Positions 53,445-62,360 are shown, counted from the first letter of the stretch. The stretch: 64,000 nt of DNA from RUG12783 sp946409545 (GCA_946409545.1 CAMJWT010000001.1:79437-143436); one strand, 5' to 3'. Notes: generated by a model from the letters alone, not told the origin. A program made the numbers and translations.

Positions 53445-56096
53445 ATGAAAAAGTTACAAAAATTATTTTTAATTCTTATCATTTTATTATCAATGAAAGT
53501 ATCTGCAAAAGAATATAGTGAAACTTTTATTGATAAAGCTAATTGGATAAGTGGAGATTATGTTAACAAAGAGAAAGGAGGCAGTAAAAAATATCAACAA
53601 ATGTATACTATCAAAAGAAAAAGTGATGGTAAGTTTGTATATTGTATTGAACCAGGAGTATCGATTAAAGATGGAAAGATAATTAAAGGTTATGATGAAG
53701 ATTATTTAGATGTTACCAAGTTCACTACTGAAGAATGGGATCGGATAACTAAACTTGCGTATTATGGTTATGGTTATAAAGATAATAAATATGATCATAC
53801 AGGGATTCATTGGTATACGATAACGCAATTTATGATTTGGAAGACGGTACCTAATGGTTATAATATCTATTTCACAGATAAATTAAATGGTAAAAAGATT
53901 GAAAAATATAATAAAGAAATGAAAGAGATGGAAGATATTTTAAGTACATATCATATGTTACCATCATTTCATAATAAAACATTTAAATATTTAGTTAATG
54001 ATAAAAAAGAGATTATAGATAATAATAATGTTTTATCTAGTTTTAATCTATTAACAAAAGGCAATGTATCTATTAATGATAATAAATTAGTAATTAATAA
54101 TAACAATGTAGGAACATTCCAATATGAGTTATCAAAATCATATAATCGTTATGGTAATATTCCGATTGTTTATATTGATAGTTCATCACAAAATTTAATG
54201 AGTGTAGGTGATATTGAATCAAGTAAATCAATGGTAAAAATAATAATTAATGATACAAAAGTAGTTGGGCATAAACTAGATAGTGAAACAATGGATAATA
54301 AAGGATTAGGAGAAGCAACTCTATCTGGAGCCGTTTATGGAATATATGATAGTAATGATAAATTAGTTGAAGAAGTAATAACAGATAATAAGGGGGAATT
54401 TATAAGTAAATCATTACCATCTTATGGTAAATATTATATTAAAGAAATAAAAGCATCGAATGGTTATAATTTAAATTCAAATAAATACTATTTTGAAGTA
54501 TCAGAAACTAATTCTTTTCCAATAATAAACTTATACGAAGATGTCATAAGAGGTAAACTAGAAATAACAAAATATTTATCATCAATTAATAATGGTAAAA
54601 CATTTGAAAAAGACGCATTATTTCAAGTATTTGATAAAAATAATAAATTATATAAAGAAGCTAAAAGTGATAGTAATGGTTATATTTTATTTGATTTACC
54701 TTATGGAAGTTATACTATTAAGCAAAAAAGTACAACTAATAATTATAAAATGGTTGATGATTTTAAAGTTAGTATAACGAAAAATGAAATAATTAAAAAA
54801 GAGCTTATTGATGAATTAAAAGAAGCAAAGATCAAATTAATAAAAAGGGATTTAGAAACCAAAGAAATAATAAGAAAAGAATTAACTTTTAAAATATATG
54901 ATATAGATCATAAAAAATATTTATGTGAGAATGATAATTGTACTTTTAAAACAAATAAAGATGGTTATTTTATAACAAATAAGGCTTATTTATATGGTAA
55001 TTATCAAATAGAAGAACAAAATGAAAATTTAGATAATTATTATTGGAATAGTGAAGCATTATTTTTTAAAATTGATGATAATGTTAAAGATAAGTTAATA
55101 ATTATTGATTTTTATAATAAAGAGATTAAAGGTAGTTTAGAATTTACCAAATTAGATTTATCTACAAGTGAACCACTTCCTAACACCCTAATGGAAATAT
55201 ATGATATAAATGGAAATATTGTATTTAAGGGAAGAACTGATAATAATGGCAAAATCAAAATTTTTGATTTGCCTTTCGGCAAATACTATTTAAAAGAACT
55301 AGAAGCCCCCCAAGGTTATATGGTTAATGAAGAGGTGATGGAATTTGAAATAAAATCTGATGAAATTGTTAAAAGTATGATGAAAGATGAAAGAAAGTTA
55401 GGAAAAATAAAAATAAAGAAAATAGGCGAAGAACCTGTAATAGATAATGGTTATACATATGTTGATAAAAAACTAGCTAATGTATCATTTTCATTATTTG
55501 CAAGAGAAGATATTATTTTAAATAACAAAATAATCTTTAAAAAGAATGATTTAGTTTATCAAGGCATAACTAATGAAGAAGGTGAACTATTAATCAATGA
55601 TTTAATAATAGGTAAATATTACTTAAAAGAAGATAAAACTTTAGAAGGTTATCTAATTGATGATAAAGAATATGATTTTGAAATAAATAGTAATGAAGAA
55701 AAAGAAATTGTTGTTAAAAACTACTTAATAAAAGGTAGTATGGAATTTACGAAAACTAGTTTTTCAACAAGTGAACCGCTTCCTAATACTTTAATGGAAT
55801 TTTATGATAATAATGATAATTTAATTCTTCGTGATAGAACTGACTCTAATGGGCAAATTTTAATAAATTCTCTTCCTTACGGAAGTTATTATTATAAAGA
55901 ACTAGAAGCCTCCGAAGGTTATTATGTGAATCCTGATAAACACTATTTTGAAATTAAAGAAAATGGGGTAGTAGTTAAAGATAATTTAACTGATGATATG
56001 ATTATTGTTCCTGATACTTATAAAGATAGTAATAACAATTATTTTATTTACTTAATAGGAGTCATATATGTTTTTATTAAGAAGATTCTTCTTTAG
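53445..56096 (+). CDS. Thioester-domain/SpaA-repeat surface adhesin with sorting signal
   Basis: 883 residues. Signal peptide (1-21, MKKLQKLFLILIILLSMKVSA). Thioester domain: Cys67 in YCIEPG and Gln128 in TITQFMIW, the pair that forms the covalent host-binding thioester. Then six SpaA/Cna-B-type domains from about 275; domains 4 and 6 are near copies (FTK...STSEPLPNTLME...YGSYYYKELEA). The C-terminus has VPDTY (about 855-859), hydrophobic NYFIYLIGVIYVFI and KK, a sortase signal. The next gene is a sortase that overlaps by 29 bases. AAGGAGGTATAG precedes the ATG. Confidence 0.92.
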   Translation: MKKLQKLFLILIILLSMKVSAKEYSETFIDKANWISGDYVNKEKGGSKKYQQMYTIKRKSDGKFVYCIEPGVSIKDGKIIKGYDEDYLDVTKFTTEEWDRITKLAYYGYGYKDNKYDHTGIHWYTITQFMIWKTVPNGYNIYFTDKLNGKKIEKYNKEMKEMEDILSTYHMLPSFHNKTFKYLVNDKKEIIDNNNVLSSFNLLTKGNVSINDNKLVINNNNVGTFQYELSKSYNRYGNIPIVYIDSSSQNLMSVGDIESSKSMVKIIINDTKVVGHKLDSETMDNKGLGEATLSGAVYGIYDSNDKLVEEVITDNKGEFISKSLPSYGKYYIKEIKASNGYNLNSNKYYFEVSETNSFPIINLYEDVIRGKLEITKYLSSINNGKTFEKDALFQVFDKNNKLYKEAKSDSNGYILFDLPYGSYTIKQKSTTNNYKMVDDFKVSITKNEIIKKELIDELKEAKIKLIKRDLETKEIIRKELTFKIYDIDHKKYLCENDNCTFKTNKDGYFITNKAYLYGNYQIEEQNENLDNYYWNSEALFFKIDDNVKDKLIIIDFYNKEIKGSLEFTKLDLSTSEPLPNTLMEIYDINGNIVFKGRTDNNGKIKIFDLPFGKYYLKELEAPQGYMVNEEVMEFEIKSDEIVKSMMKDERKLGKIKIKKIGEEPVIDNGYTYVDKKLANVSFSLFAREDIILNNKIIFKKNDLVYQGITNEEGELLINDLIIGKYYLKEDKTLEGYLIDDKEYDFEINSNEEKEIVVKNYLIKGSMEFTKTSFSTSEPLPNTLMEFYDNNDNLILRDRTDSNGQILINSLPYGSYYYKELEASEGYYVNPDKHYFEIKENGVVVKDNLTDDMIIVPDTYKDSNNNYFIYLIGVIYVFIKKILL

Positions 56097-56577
56097 TTTC
56101 ATGCTTATTATAATCTCACTTGATCTCCCCCTTAATATCGCTCCTAAGAAAGATTTTAATAAATTAGATATAGATATCACAGAAGCTAATAAAAGTGATT
56201 ATATAGGCCATTTAACTATCAATAAGATTGATTTAGATGTAGGTTTCTATAGTAAAGATAATCCATTAAATAATGTTGATTATGGTATTGAAGTATTAAA
56301 ACCTTCTATTATGCCTAATAATGATGATTATATTTTGTTTTTAGCCTCTCATAGTGGTGATAGTAATATATCTTATTTTAAAAACCTTTATGAATTAAGA
56401 AATGATGATGATGTAATAATTAATTATCAAAACAAAGAATATAAATATAAAGTGATAAACAAGTATGTTATTGAAAAGAAAGGATTTATGTCGATAAAAC
56501 GATTACCAAAAAATAGTCTAATTTTAATAACTTGTATTAAAGGTACTAATAATCAATTAGTAATTGTATGTAAATAA
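56068..56577 (+). CDS. Sortase dedicated to the upstream adhesin
   Basis: 169 residues: N-terminal membrane anchor (about 5-22), sortase beta-barrel with catalytic His95 (LFLASHSGDSN) and Cys156 (LILITCIKGTN). The third catalytic residue, normally Arg a few residues after the Cys, is not obvious: NNQLVIVCK has Gln163. Short for a sortase. AGGAGTCATAT precedes the ATG inside the adhesin gene's 3' end. Its position suggests it recognises VPDTY. A shared terminator ends it. Confidence 0.88.
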   Translation: MFLLRRFFFSFMLIIISLDLPLNIAPKKDFNKLDIDITEANKSDYIGHLTINKIDLDVGFYSKDNPLNNVDYGIEVLKPSIMPNNDDYILFLASHSGDSNISYFKNLYELRNDDDVIINYQNKEYKYKVINKYVIEKKGFMSIKRLPKNSLILITCIKGTNNQLVIVCK

Positions 56578-56615
56578 AAAGCTTTAATCGAAGATTTTCA
56601 TCGATAAAGCTTTTT
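56576..56615. terminator. Bidirectional terminator
   Basis: AAAAGCTTTAATCGA / TCGATAAAGCTTTT; its right half is also coding sequence of the minus-strand ecfT. Confidence 0.8.
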
Positions 56616-57153
56616 CTATTTCATCTATTTTATTAAATAAGTTATTAAGATACGTTGTTATAAAGATTTGTGGTCTTGTTAAAACATTTTTAAGATTAAA
56701 CTTATATCCTTTATTAATCAATGATTTCTTGATTATAACGCCTTCATTAATTAAGATAGGAATAAAAGTAATTGCAATACTAATAATTAATGATAACTTA
56801 TTTATATCAACTTTAAAGATTTTTAATGGATATAATAATACACATATACTATTACTAATATCACTTGGTGTTAAGAAACTAGTAAAAATATAAGTTGCAT
56901 TAATTGATAATAAGAATCTTGTTGTTATAAATAAAGAATTTAAATAATTAGTAAATAATAAGTTACATAAAAAGATAAAGATCATAAAAAGAATATTTTT
57001 TTTCATAAACTTTAAATAATCAATAAACTTTCTTTTACTAATTAAGATTAAGATAATACTTAATATCAAAGATATAATTATTAAATAATAACTTTCTATA
57101 TAGAATAAAAAGAAGTTATAAATTAGAAATAATAAAAAGAATAATGTTTTCAT
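56584..57153 (-). CDS. ecfT: ECF transporter transmembrane subunit (EcfT), short
   Basis: 189 residues, much shorter than usual EcfT (about 260). Four or five spans (LFFLLFLIYNFFLFYIE..., NILFMIFIFLCNLLF) and the coupling-helix region near the end: ITIAFIPILINEGVIIKKSLINKGYKF and LFNKIDEIEKALSMKIF. The A-R-G motifs of EcfT are only partly kept (LINKGY; EKALSMKIF). It overlaps the ATPase gene by 4 bases. Third gene of the minus-strand S-A-T operon. Confidence 0.82.
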   Translation of the reverse strand: MKTLFFLLFLIYNFFLFYIESYYLIIISLILSIILILISKRKFIDYLKFMKKNILFMIFIFLCNLLFTNYLNSLFITTRFLLSINATYIFTSFLTPSDISNSICVLLYPLKIFKVDINKLSLIISIAITFIPILINEGVIIKKSLINKGYKFNLKNVLTRPQIFITTYLNNLFNKIDEIEKALSMKIFD

Positions 57154-57938
57154 AGTTTATCAATTCCTTTTATTAAATCATTATAATTATTAATCTTTAT
57201 TTTTTTATCAATTAATTTCTTCATTGTTAATAAAATAATTGGTATATTAAATCCATATTTTTTTAATAAATCTAAATTATTAAGAAGCTCTTCTTTAGAA
57301 TACTTAATAATTTTTTTATTATCTATTATTAGAATATCATCTGCATAGAATAATTCTTCCATATTATTAGTTATAAAGATAATACCTAGATCTTTCTTCT
57401 TTAATTCATTAACTAAATTATATATTTTAAGTCTATTGGTATCATCTAACATTGATGTGGCTTCATCAAAAATAATATATTTAGGATTAATTGATAAAAT
57501 GGACGCAATATTAAGTCTTTGTTTCTCTCCACCAGATAGATTATAAGTATTACTATTTATAAAATCGATTAAGTCAACCGTTTTTAAGATTTCTTCTATT
57601 TTATCTTTATTATCTTTATTACCCGTTAGATTATTAATGGTAAAATTAAGTTCATCATAAACATTATTCATAACGATTTGATGATCTGGATTTTGAAAGA
57701 TCATGCCTACTAATTTTCTTAATTCACGAATCTTCATTTTTTTTGATAATTTATTATTATCAATAATTATTTCACCATCATATTTAAAGTTTAATCCTGA
57801 AAGAATATTCGCAAGGGTTGTTTTACCACTACCATTTTTGCCAATAATAAATGTTATTTTATTACTATCAATGGTAAAACTAGTATTATCAAAAAGAAGT
57901 TTATCATATTTAAAAGTTAAATTATTAACACTAATCAT
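57150..57938 (-). CDS. ecfA: ECF transporter ATP-binding subunit
   Basis: 262 residues, ABC ATPase: Walker A IIGKNGSGKTTLANIL (about 32-47), Q-loop FQNPDHQIVMNNVYDEL typical of EcfA/CbiO, signature LSGGEKQRLNIASIL and Walker B YIIFDEATSMLD. Only one ATPase gene is present, where most Bacillota have EcfA1 and EcfA2. It overlaps the S-component gene by 8 bases. Confidence 0.9.
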   Translation of the reverse strand: MISVNNLTFKYDKLLFDNTSFTIDSNKITFIIGKNGSGKTTLANILSGLNFKYDGEIIIDNNKLSKKMKIRELRKLVGMIFQNPDHQIVMNNVYDELNFTINNLTGNKDNKDKIEEILKTVDLIDFINSNTYNLSGGEKQRLNIASILSINPKYIIFDEATSMLDDTNRLKIYNLVNELKKKDLGIIFITNNMEELFYADDILIIDNKKIIKYSKEELLNNLDLLKKYGFNIPIILLTMKKLIDKKIKINNYNDLIKGIDKL

Positions 57939-58452
57939 GTTTTAGTTTATTAATCCTTTCACCAAATAACTTAGATATAGACATTAATACTAAGAATTTA
58001 ACAGGTATCATTATTAATTGTTTAATAACTCTTGGAACAATAATAATCTTACTAGCGTCTTTAACTGTCATTTTAATCCATATAGTATTTAAAACACCAT
58101 TTAGAATAATAGTAACTATTAAGATTGCAATAATAGATTTAATGATAAACTTTTTATCTAATTTGAATTCATCTTTATTATATAAAAGAGTTCCATAAAC
58201 AAGTCCTGTTAAAAAGGCGGTTATGGTAAATCCATAAAAGAAACTACCTATAGGGAATAATAAAGCTCCTATAATATCTGCAAGAGTTGATATAAAAATA
58301 GTATATTTAGGACCTAGTATAATTCCTGATAACATAATTGGTACAAAAGAAAAACCAATAGTTAAAATAGGAGTTCTAATAGATAATATTCTTGATAGAA
58401 CTATTGTTGATGCAAGAAGTAAACTTGCGATAATAATCTTTTTAATTTTCAT
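57931..58452 (-). CDS. folT: ECF transporter substrate-binding (S) component, folate type
   Basis: 173 residues, six spans. The FolT-like segments are clear: TIVLSRILSIRTPILTIGFSFVPIMLSGIILGPKYTIFI... and DIIGALLFPIGSFFYGFTITAFLTGLVYGTLLY (about 60-92). Such S components bind folate. First gene of the operon; AGAAGGTTAATTATC precedes the ATG. Substrate call is by motif resemblance. Confidence 0.82.
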   Translation of the reverse strand: MKIKKIIIASLLLASTIVLSRILSIRTPILTIGFSFVPIMLSGIILGPKYTIFISTLADIIGALLFPIGSFFYGFTITAFLTGLVYGTLLYNKDEFKLDKKFIIKSIIAILIVTIILNGVLNTIWIKMTVKDASKIIIVPRVIKQLIMIPVKFLVLMSISKLFGERINKLKHD

Positions 58453-58488
58453 GATAATTAACCTTCTTTTTAAAAGTATTATAGCATA

Positions 58489-58521
58489 AAAAAAAGAAAG
58501 TAAAAATTAATTTACTTTCTT
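58489..58521 (-). terminator. Terminator of the TraB-like gene
   Basis: On the minus strand: GAAAGTAAA / TTTACTTTC-type stem followed by nine T's. Confidence 0.75.
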
Positions 58522-59538
58522 AACATTATAGCCATCATTTTCTAGTAATTTAGCAATACCTTTATCACCAACTAAATGAGCAGCACCAACCATATAGAAG
58601 ACTTTCTTATTATCATTAAAATATTCTTTTAACTTATTAGCCATTCCAATATTACGATCAAATAATAGTAATTTATTATATTCAGCAACAAGAGCTTTTT
58701 CCTCAGGAGTATCTCCTTCTTCTTCCGTTAATTTAATTAGCTTTTCTTCATCACCATTACTCCATGCAACATATAATTTTTTCATATCATTAACAGCTTT
58801 ATCAATATCACCAATTAATTCAGATAAAGATAAATCATAATATTTATCAGATATTTTATTTTCCATATCCATTTGTAATTTATATGATTCTACTTCTAAT
58901 ATTGTCTTTTTATCAGCTTTAGCTTTTTCTAAGAAATATTTATCAATACCTGTTAAAGTACTAATACCTGTTTTCTTTAAAACTAATTGGGTTACTAAAG
59001 ATTCAATAAAACTTGGTTTAAATTGATTTGTTACCATTTCATCATATTCATAATTATCTTTAGCAAACTTAATAACTTTATCATAAGTTTCTTTAGATAG
59101 ATGATCTTTTAATGATGTTCCATCACTATATAGATAGTCATTAATTAATTCTTGTTGATTAGTATTCTTCATAAATTCATCTACATCAAATTCACATGCT
59201 AAGTGAGTACTTGCATTATATGCATCTAGTAGATATTTTGGAAATTCCATATCAGCAATATTAGCAAAATGAATACTTCCAAATAAATAGATTTTGTTAT
59301 CACTACCTTCTTTAGTAATCTCATACATTAATGGTGTTACTTTTTCTGATTTTTCAGTAGTTTCACTACCACCATTATTATTATTATTATCGTTAATGTT
59401 ATTTTCTTCTTCTTTATTTAATACTTTAGTAAATAAGAAATAACCACCTACAAGAACAATAATTAACCCTATTATAATAAATGGTAATATATTCTTTTTC
59501 TTTTTTTCAACAACCTCACCCTTATATTCATTATACAT
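58507..59538 (-). CDS. TraB/GumN family protein, membrane-anchored
   Basis: 343 residues: an N-terminal span (about 18-37, ILPFIIIGLIIVLVGGYFLF), Glu/Asn-rich linker, then the TraB/GumN domain. Key motifs: KIYLFGSIHFANIADM (about 83-98, with the family's GS.H), ACEFDVDEF (about 118-126) and FYMVGAAHLVGDKGI (G..H, near the end). The family is related to Tiki-type metalloproteases; a GxxH pair and Glu match their active site. Outside by topology. AGGAGGAAAAT precedes the ATG. Confidence 0.88.
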   Translation of the reverse strand: MYNEYKGEVVEKKKKNILPFIIIGLIIVLVGGYFLFTKVLNKEEENNINDNNNNNGGSETTEKSEKVTPLMYEITKEGSDNKIYLFGSIHFANIADMEFPKYLLDAYNASTHLACEFDVDEFMKNTNQQELINDYLYSDGTSLKDHLSKETYDKVIKFAKDNYEYDEMVTNQFKPSFIESLVTQLVLKKTGISTLTGIDKYFLEKAKADKKTILEVESYKLQMDMENKISDKYYDLSLSELIGDIDKAVNDMKKLYVAWSNGDEEKLIKLTEEEGDTPEEKALVAEYNKLLLFDRNIGMANKLKEYFNDNKKVFYMVGAAHLVGDKGIAKLLENDGYNVKKVN

Positions 59539-59583
59539 ATTTTCCTCCTAAGATGATTATAATCTTTAATCAAGTTCTTTACA

Positions 59584-59618
59584 ATAAAAAAAGAATCACA
59601 AACGTGATTCTTTTTTAT
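59584..59618 (-). terminator. Terminator of the purine permease gene
   Basis: AGAATCAC / GTGATTCT with loop and T-run on the minus strand. Confidence 0.85.
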
Positions 59619-61168
59619 ATTATTGTTGGAACTAAGAAATAAATTAAGAATAGAATTAAAATGATAAATGTTACCCAAGTTATATCTAATCTAGGTTTTT
59701 CTTTTAATTTTCCAAATTTATATCTAATTAAGTCAATTATCCAAATAATTAAATCAATAATACAGTATGATACAATACCTGCTCCAATACCATCAGTGAT
59801 TGAATATGCAAGTAACATAACAATAATTGTTATGAATGCTGGTACAGCATTTTTAATATTAACGAAATCAATATCTTTAATATTCATCATCATTAATACA
59901 CCAACATAGATTAACGCTGAAGCAGCAGCAGCTGATGGAATGAAAGCAAATAATGGTAATAAGAAGATTGATAATAAGAATAAGACAGCTGTTGATAAAG
60001 CTGTTAAACCAGTTTTACCACCGGCAGCAACACCAGTACCACTTTCTACGAAAGTTGTTACTGTACTAGTTCCAAGAAGTGAACCAGCAATTGTTGCTGT
60101 ACTATCAGCATACATCATTTTTCCATAGTTGATTGGTTTATCATCTTCATCCATTAAATTAGCATTTTTACAACAACCAATAACTGTTCCCATTGTATCG
60201 AACATATCAATCATGGCAAATGATACTGTTAACATTATGGCAGTCATCAAAGAACCATCTGGGAATTTAAATCCACCTCTAAATAGAGATAAGAATACAG
60301 AATTTTCTCCTGTACTAAAGAAATTTTTAATATTTTCCCAGAATTTCCAAGTAATACCAGCTGTATTACCAGCAATTATATCTAAATTAGCAACTTTAAG
60401 TGGAATAGCAAGAATAGTTGCAGCAGCAATACCAATAATTACAGATCCTTTAACTTTATAATGAGATAGAACAGTAATTACAAATAAACCGAAGATTGCA
60501 ACAATAGCAGTACAAGCTTCTCCTCCTAAAGCCCATAATTCTCTATTATTAAAATCAATTAATTGTACTAAGGTAAATTTATTACCAACAATGATATGAG
60601 CATTTTGTAGTCCAATGAAAGCTATAAATAAACCAATACCAACGGAGATACTTGATTTAACAGCTTTCGGTACTCCATCAAAGATTTTTTCCCTCAAGGA
60701 CATTCGACTTCCATCTTTTTTCTTTCCACAAGGAATGATTGATAAAAGAAGGAAGATAATACCACTTACGAATACTAAGGCCATTGCATTTCCATAAGAG
60801 AAAGCAAATCCCATAGCACCACCAATGATTGAACCAACTAAAGCATTAAGTCCCATACCTGGAGCTTGAGCAAGAGGCATTTTTGCAAGTAAGGCCATTA
60901 ATAAAGTTCCAATAAATGCACCAATAGCAGTAGCTATAAAGACTGTTGTCCATCTTGGATCAGCAGTACCACCCCATAAAATATTATTAGGGTTAACTAC
61001 TAAGATATAAGCCATTGCTAAGAATGTTGTTATACCAGCAAATATTTCTGTTTTTTTGCTAGAATTTCTTTTGGTTATTTCAAAGAACCTATCTAATTTC
61101 CCTTCTTTCTTTTTTTCTTTTGTACGATCAACAGTTGTTTTTTTGTCTTTTTCTTTGTTGTTTTTCAA
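59615..61168 (-). CDS. NCS2-family guanine/hypoxanthine permease (AzgA/PbuG type)
   Basis: 517 residues, about 12-14 spans, basic N-terminal tail. Family motifs: MAYILVVNPNNI (about 51-62), PLAQAPGMGLNALVG, MFDTMGTVIGCC and VESGTGVAAGGKTGLTAL. This AzgA subgroup imports purine bases with protons. The start is TTG with a near-perfect GGAGGTGAT ribosome binding site. A guanine riboswitch lies upstream, which confirms the purine role. Last gene before the minus-strand block ends. Confidence 0.94.
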   Translation of the reverse strand: MKNNKEKDKKTTVDRTKEKKKEGKLDRFFEITKRNSSKKTEIFAGITTFLAMAYILVVNPNNILWGGTADPRWTTVFIATAIGAFIGTLLMALLAKMPLAQAPGMGLNALVGSIIGGAMGFAFSYGNAMALVFVSGIIFLLLSIIPCGKKKDGSRMSLREKIFDGVPKAVKSSISVGIGLFIAFIGLQNAHIIVGNKFTLVQLIDFNNRELWALGGEACTAIVAIFGLFVITVLSHYKVKGSVIIGIAAATILAIPLKVANLDIIAGNTAGITWKFWENIKNFFSTGENSVFLSLFRGGFKFPDGSLMTAIMLTVSFAMIDMFDTMGTVIGCCKNANLMDEDDKPINYGKMMYADSTATIAGSLLGTSTVTTFVESGTGVAAGGKTGLTALSTAVLFLLSIFLLPLFAFIPSAAAASALIYVGVLMMMNIKDIDFVNIKNAVPAFITIIVMLLAYSITDGIGAGIVSYCIIDLIIWIIDLIRYKFGKLKEKPRLDITWVTFIILILFLIYFLVPTII

Positions 61169-61194
61169 ATAATCACCTCCAAATTATTTCTGGA

Positions 61195-61230
61195 AAATAA
61201 AAAATCTTACACTCCCCCAAGGATGTAAGA
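61195..61230 (-). terminator. Regulated terminator of the guanine riboswitch
   Basis: On the minus strand: TCTTACAT / GTGTAAGA stem then TTTTTTATTTT. CATAGTC, immediately 5' of the stem and overlapping its first bases, can pair with GACTATG of the aptamer, giving the alternative antiterminator. Confidence 0.8.
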
Positions 61231-61264
61231 CTATGAAGTTGGCATGGATAGTGGTGTGTATGAT

Positions 61265-61331
61265 GTCATAGTCCATTCATTTAAGGTGAATAGGTAGAAA
61301 CACCTAAACCATATTATTAGGCATATATGAC
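61265..61331 (-). ncRNA. Purine riboswitch, guanine type
   Basis: On the minus strand the classical pieces occur in order: GTCATATAT (P1 5'), ATATGG, GTTTCTACC, ACCTTAAAT and GGACTATGAC (P1 3'). The base before TATG is C (GAC-TATG), the guanine-specific C74; adenine switches have U. P1 is GTCATA/TATGAC. Guanine binding should free the terminator and shut off the permease. Confidence 0.95.
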
Positions 61332-61410
61332 TTATTACTTTCCAATATCATTATGACATTTTTATTAGTAAAATGCAATACGTTGACGTTTTAATAAAAC
61401 TTTTTTTGTT

Positions 61411-61417
61411 GTATAAT
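61411..61417 (+). promoter_or_regulatory. -10 of the zinc-ribbon gene
   Basis: TATAAT (61412-61417) preceded by TTTTTTTGTTG. Divergent to the permease riboswitch transcript. Confidence 0.5.
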
Positions 61418-61447
61418 AGTATTGTAATAATCTTGAGAGGATATTTT

Positions 61448-62347
61448 ATGGAAAATACAGTTAGAGAGTGTAATTGCCCATATTGTGGAGCAGATGGTAA
61501 AATTACAAATGATAAATTAGATAAAGATGGAGCCTTAAAATGTCAAAGTTGTGGCGAAACATATTTTGTTTCCGTAAATGATAATAATGAAATAGAGACT
61601 TCAAGAGAATATCATCATAAACAAGGAGAAGAGAGAGCTTTTTGTAATTGTCCTTATTGTAATTGTGATGTTATTGTAACTAGAGAACAAGCTTTAAATA
61701 ATGAAGGTAGCAAATGTATAAAGTGTGGTGAAATTAATGTTGCTTGTCTAAATCTTAAAACTAATACTATAGAATTACTACCTGCTAAAAAGAAAAGAAA
61801 ATTTAATTCCGGAAATAATAGTTATGTTTACTGCAATTGCCCATATTGTAGGGGAGAAACAGTAGTACCAAAAGATAAAATAGGATCTGATGGAGCCTTA
61901 AAATGTATGAAATGTGGGGAAACATATTTTATTTCTGAAAATCAAAATAATGAAATAGAGTTTTCTGAAAAATATCAACATAAACCTGGAGAAGAGAGAG
62001 CTTTTTGTAATTGTCCTTACTGTAATTGTGATGTTATTGTAACTAGAGAAGAAGCTTTAAATAATGAAGGAACAAAATGCATAAAGTGTGGTGGAATTAA
62101 AGTTGCTTCTCTAAATCCTGAAACAAATACTATAGAAATACTACCAGTTACTAAGAGAAAAAGATTTACTTATGGAAATAATGGCTATGTTTTTTGTAAT
62201 TGCCCAGCTTGTCAACAAGCAAATGTTTTTAGTGATCTTTTTGAAGTTAATCAATGTAACTATTGTGGAACAGATCTTTATCTTCAAATGTCAGAAGATG
62301 ATGTTATAGCATCTTGTTTAGAAGTTGCGAGTAGAAGCCATAGATGA
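61448..62347 (+). CDS. Tandem zinc-ribbon protein (299 aa)
   Basis: Five zinc-ribbon modules, each C-N-C-P-x-C ... C-x-x-C-G, in the order A-B-A-B-C: CNCPYCGADG/CQSCGETYF, CNCPYCNCDV/CIKCGEINV, CNCPYCRGET/CMKCGETYF, CNCPYCNCDV/CIKCGGIKV, CNCPACQQAN/CNYCGTDLY. The first two pairs are tandem 363-base units. No signal peptide or membrane span. The start at 61448 follows GAGAGGATATTTT; the longer frame from 61373 crosses the promoter. Nucleic-acid or protein binding is likely, exact role unknown. Confidence 0.75.
   Translation: MENTVRECNCPYCGADGKITNDKLDKDGALKCQSCGETYFVSVNDNNEIETSREYHHKQGEERAFCNCPYCNCDVIVTREQALNNEGSKCIKCGEINVACLNLKTNTIELLPAKKKRKFNSGNNSYVYCNCPYCRGETVVPKDKIGSDGALKCMKCGETYFISENQNNEIEFSEKYQHKPGEERAFCNCPYCNCDVIVTREEALNNEGTKCIKCGGIKVASLNPETNTIEILPVTKRKRFTYGNNGYVFCNCPACQQANVFSDLFEVNQCNYCGTDLYLQMSEDDVIASCLEVASRSHR
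61469..62194 (+). repeat. Two tandem 363-base units inside the zinc-ribbon gene
   Basis: Units 61469-61831 and 61832-62194 encode the same A-B ribbon pair; a third, partial unit begins at 62195. The middle part (from about 61643 and 62006) is nearly identical in DNA, so the duplication is recent or gene-converted. Confidence 0.85.
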
Positions 62348-62360
62348 TATGGCTTTTTAT
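62335..62360 (+). terminator. Terminator of the zinc-ribbon gene
   Basis: AAGCCATA, loop GATGA (containing the stop TGA), TATGGCTT, T-run. Confidence 0.8.
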
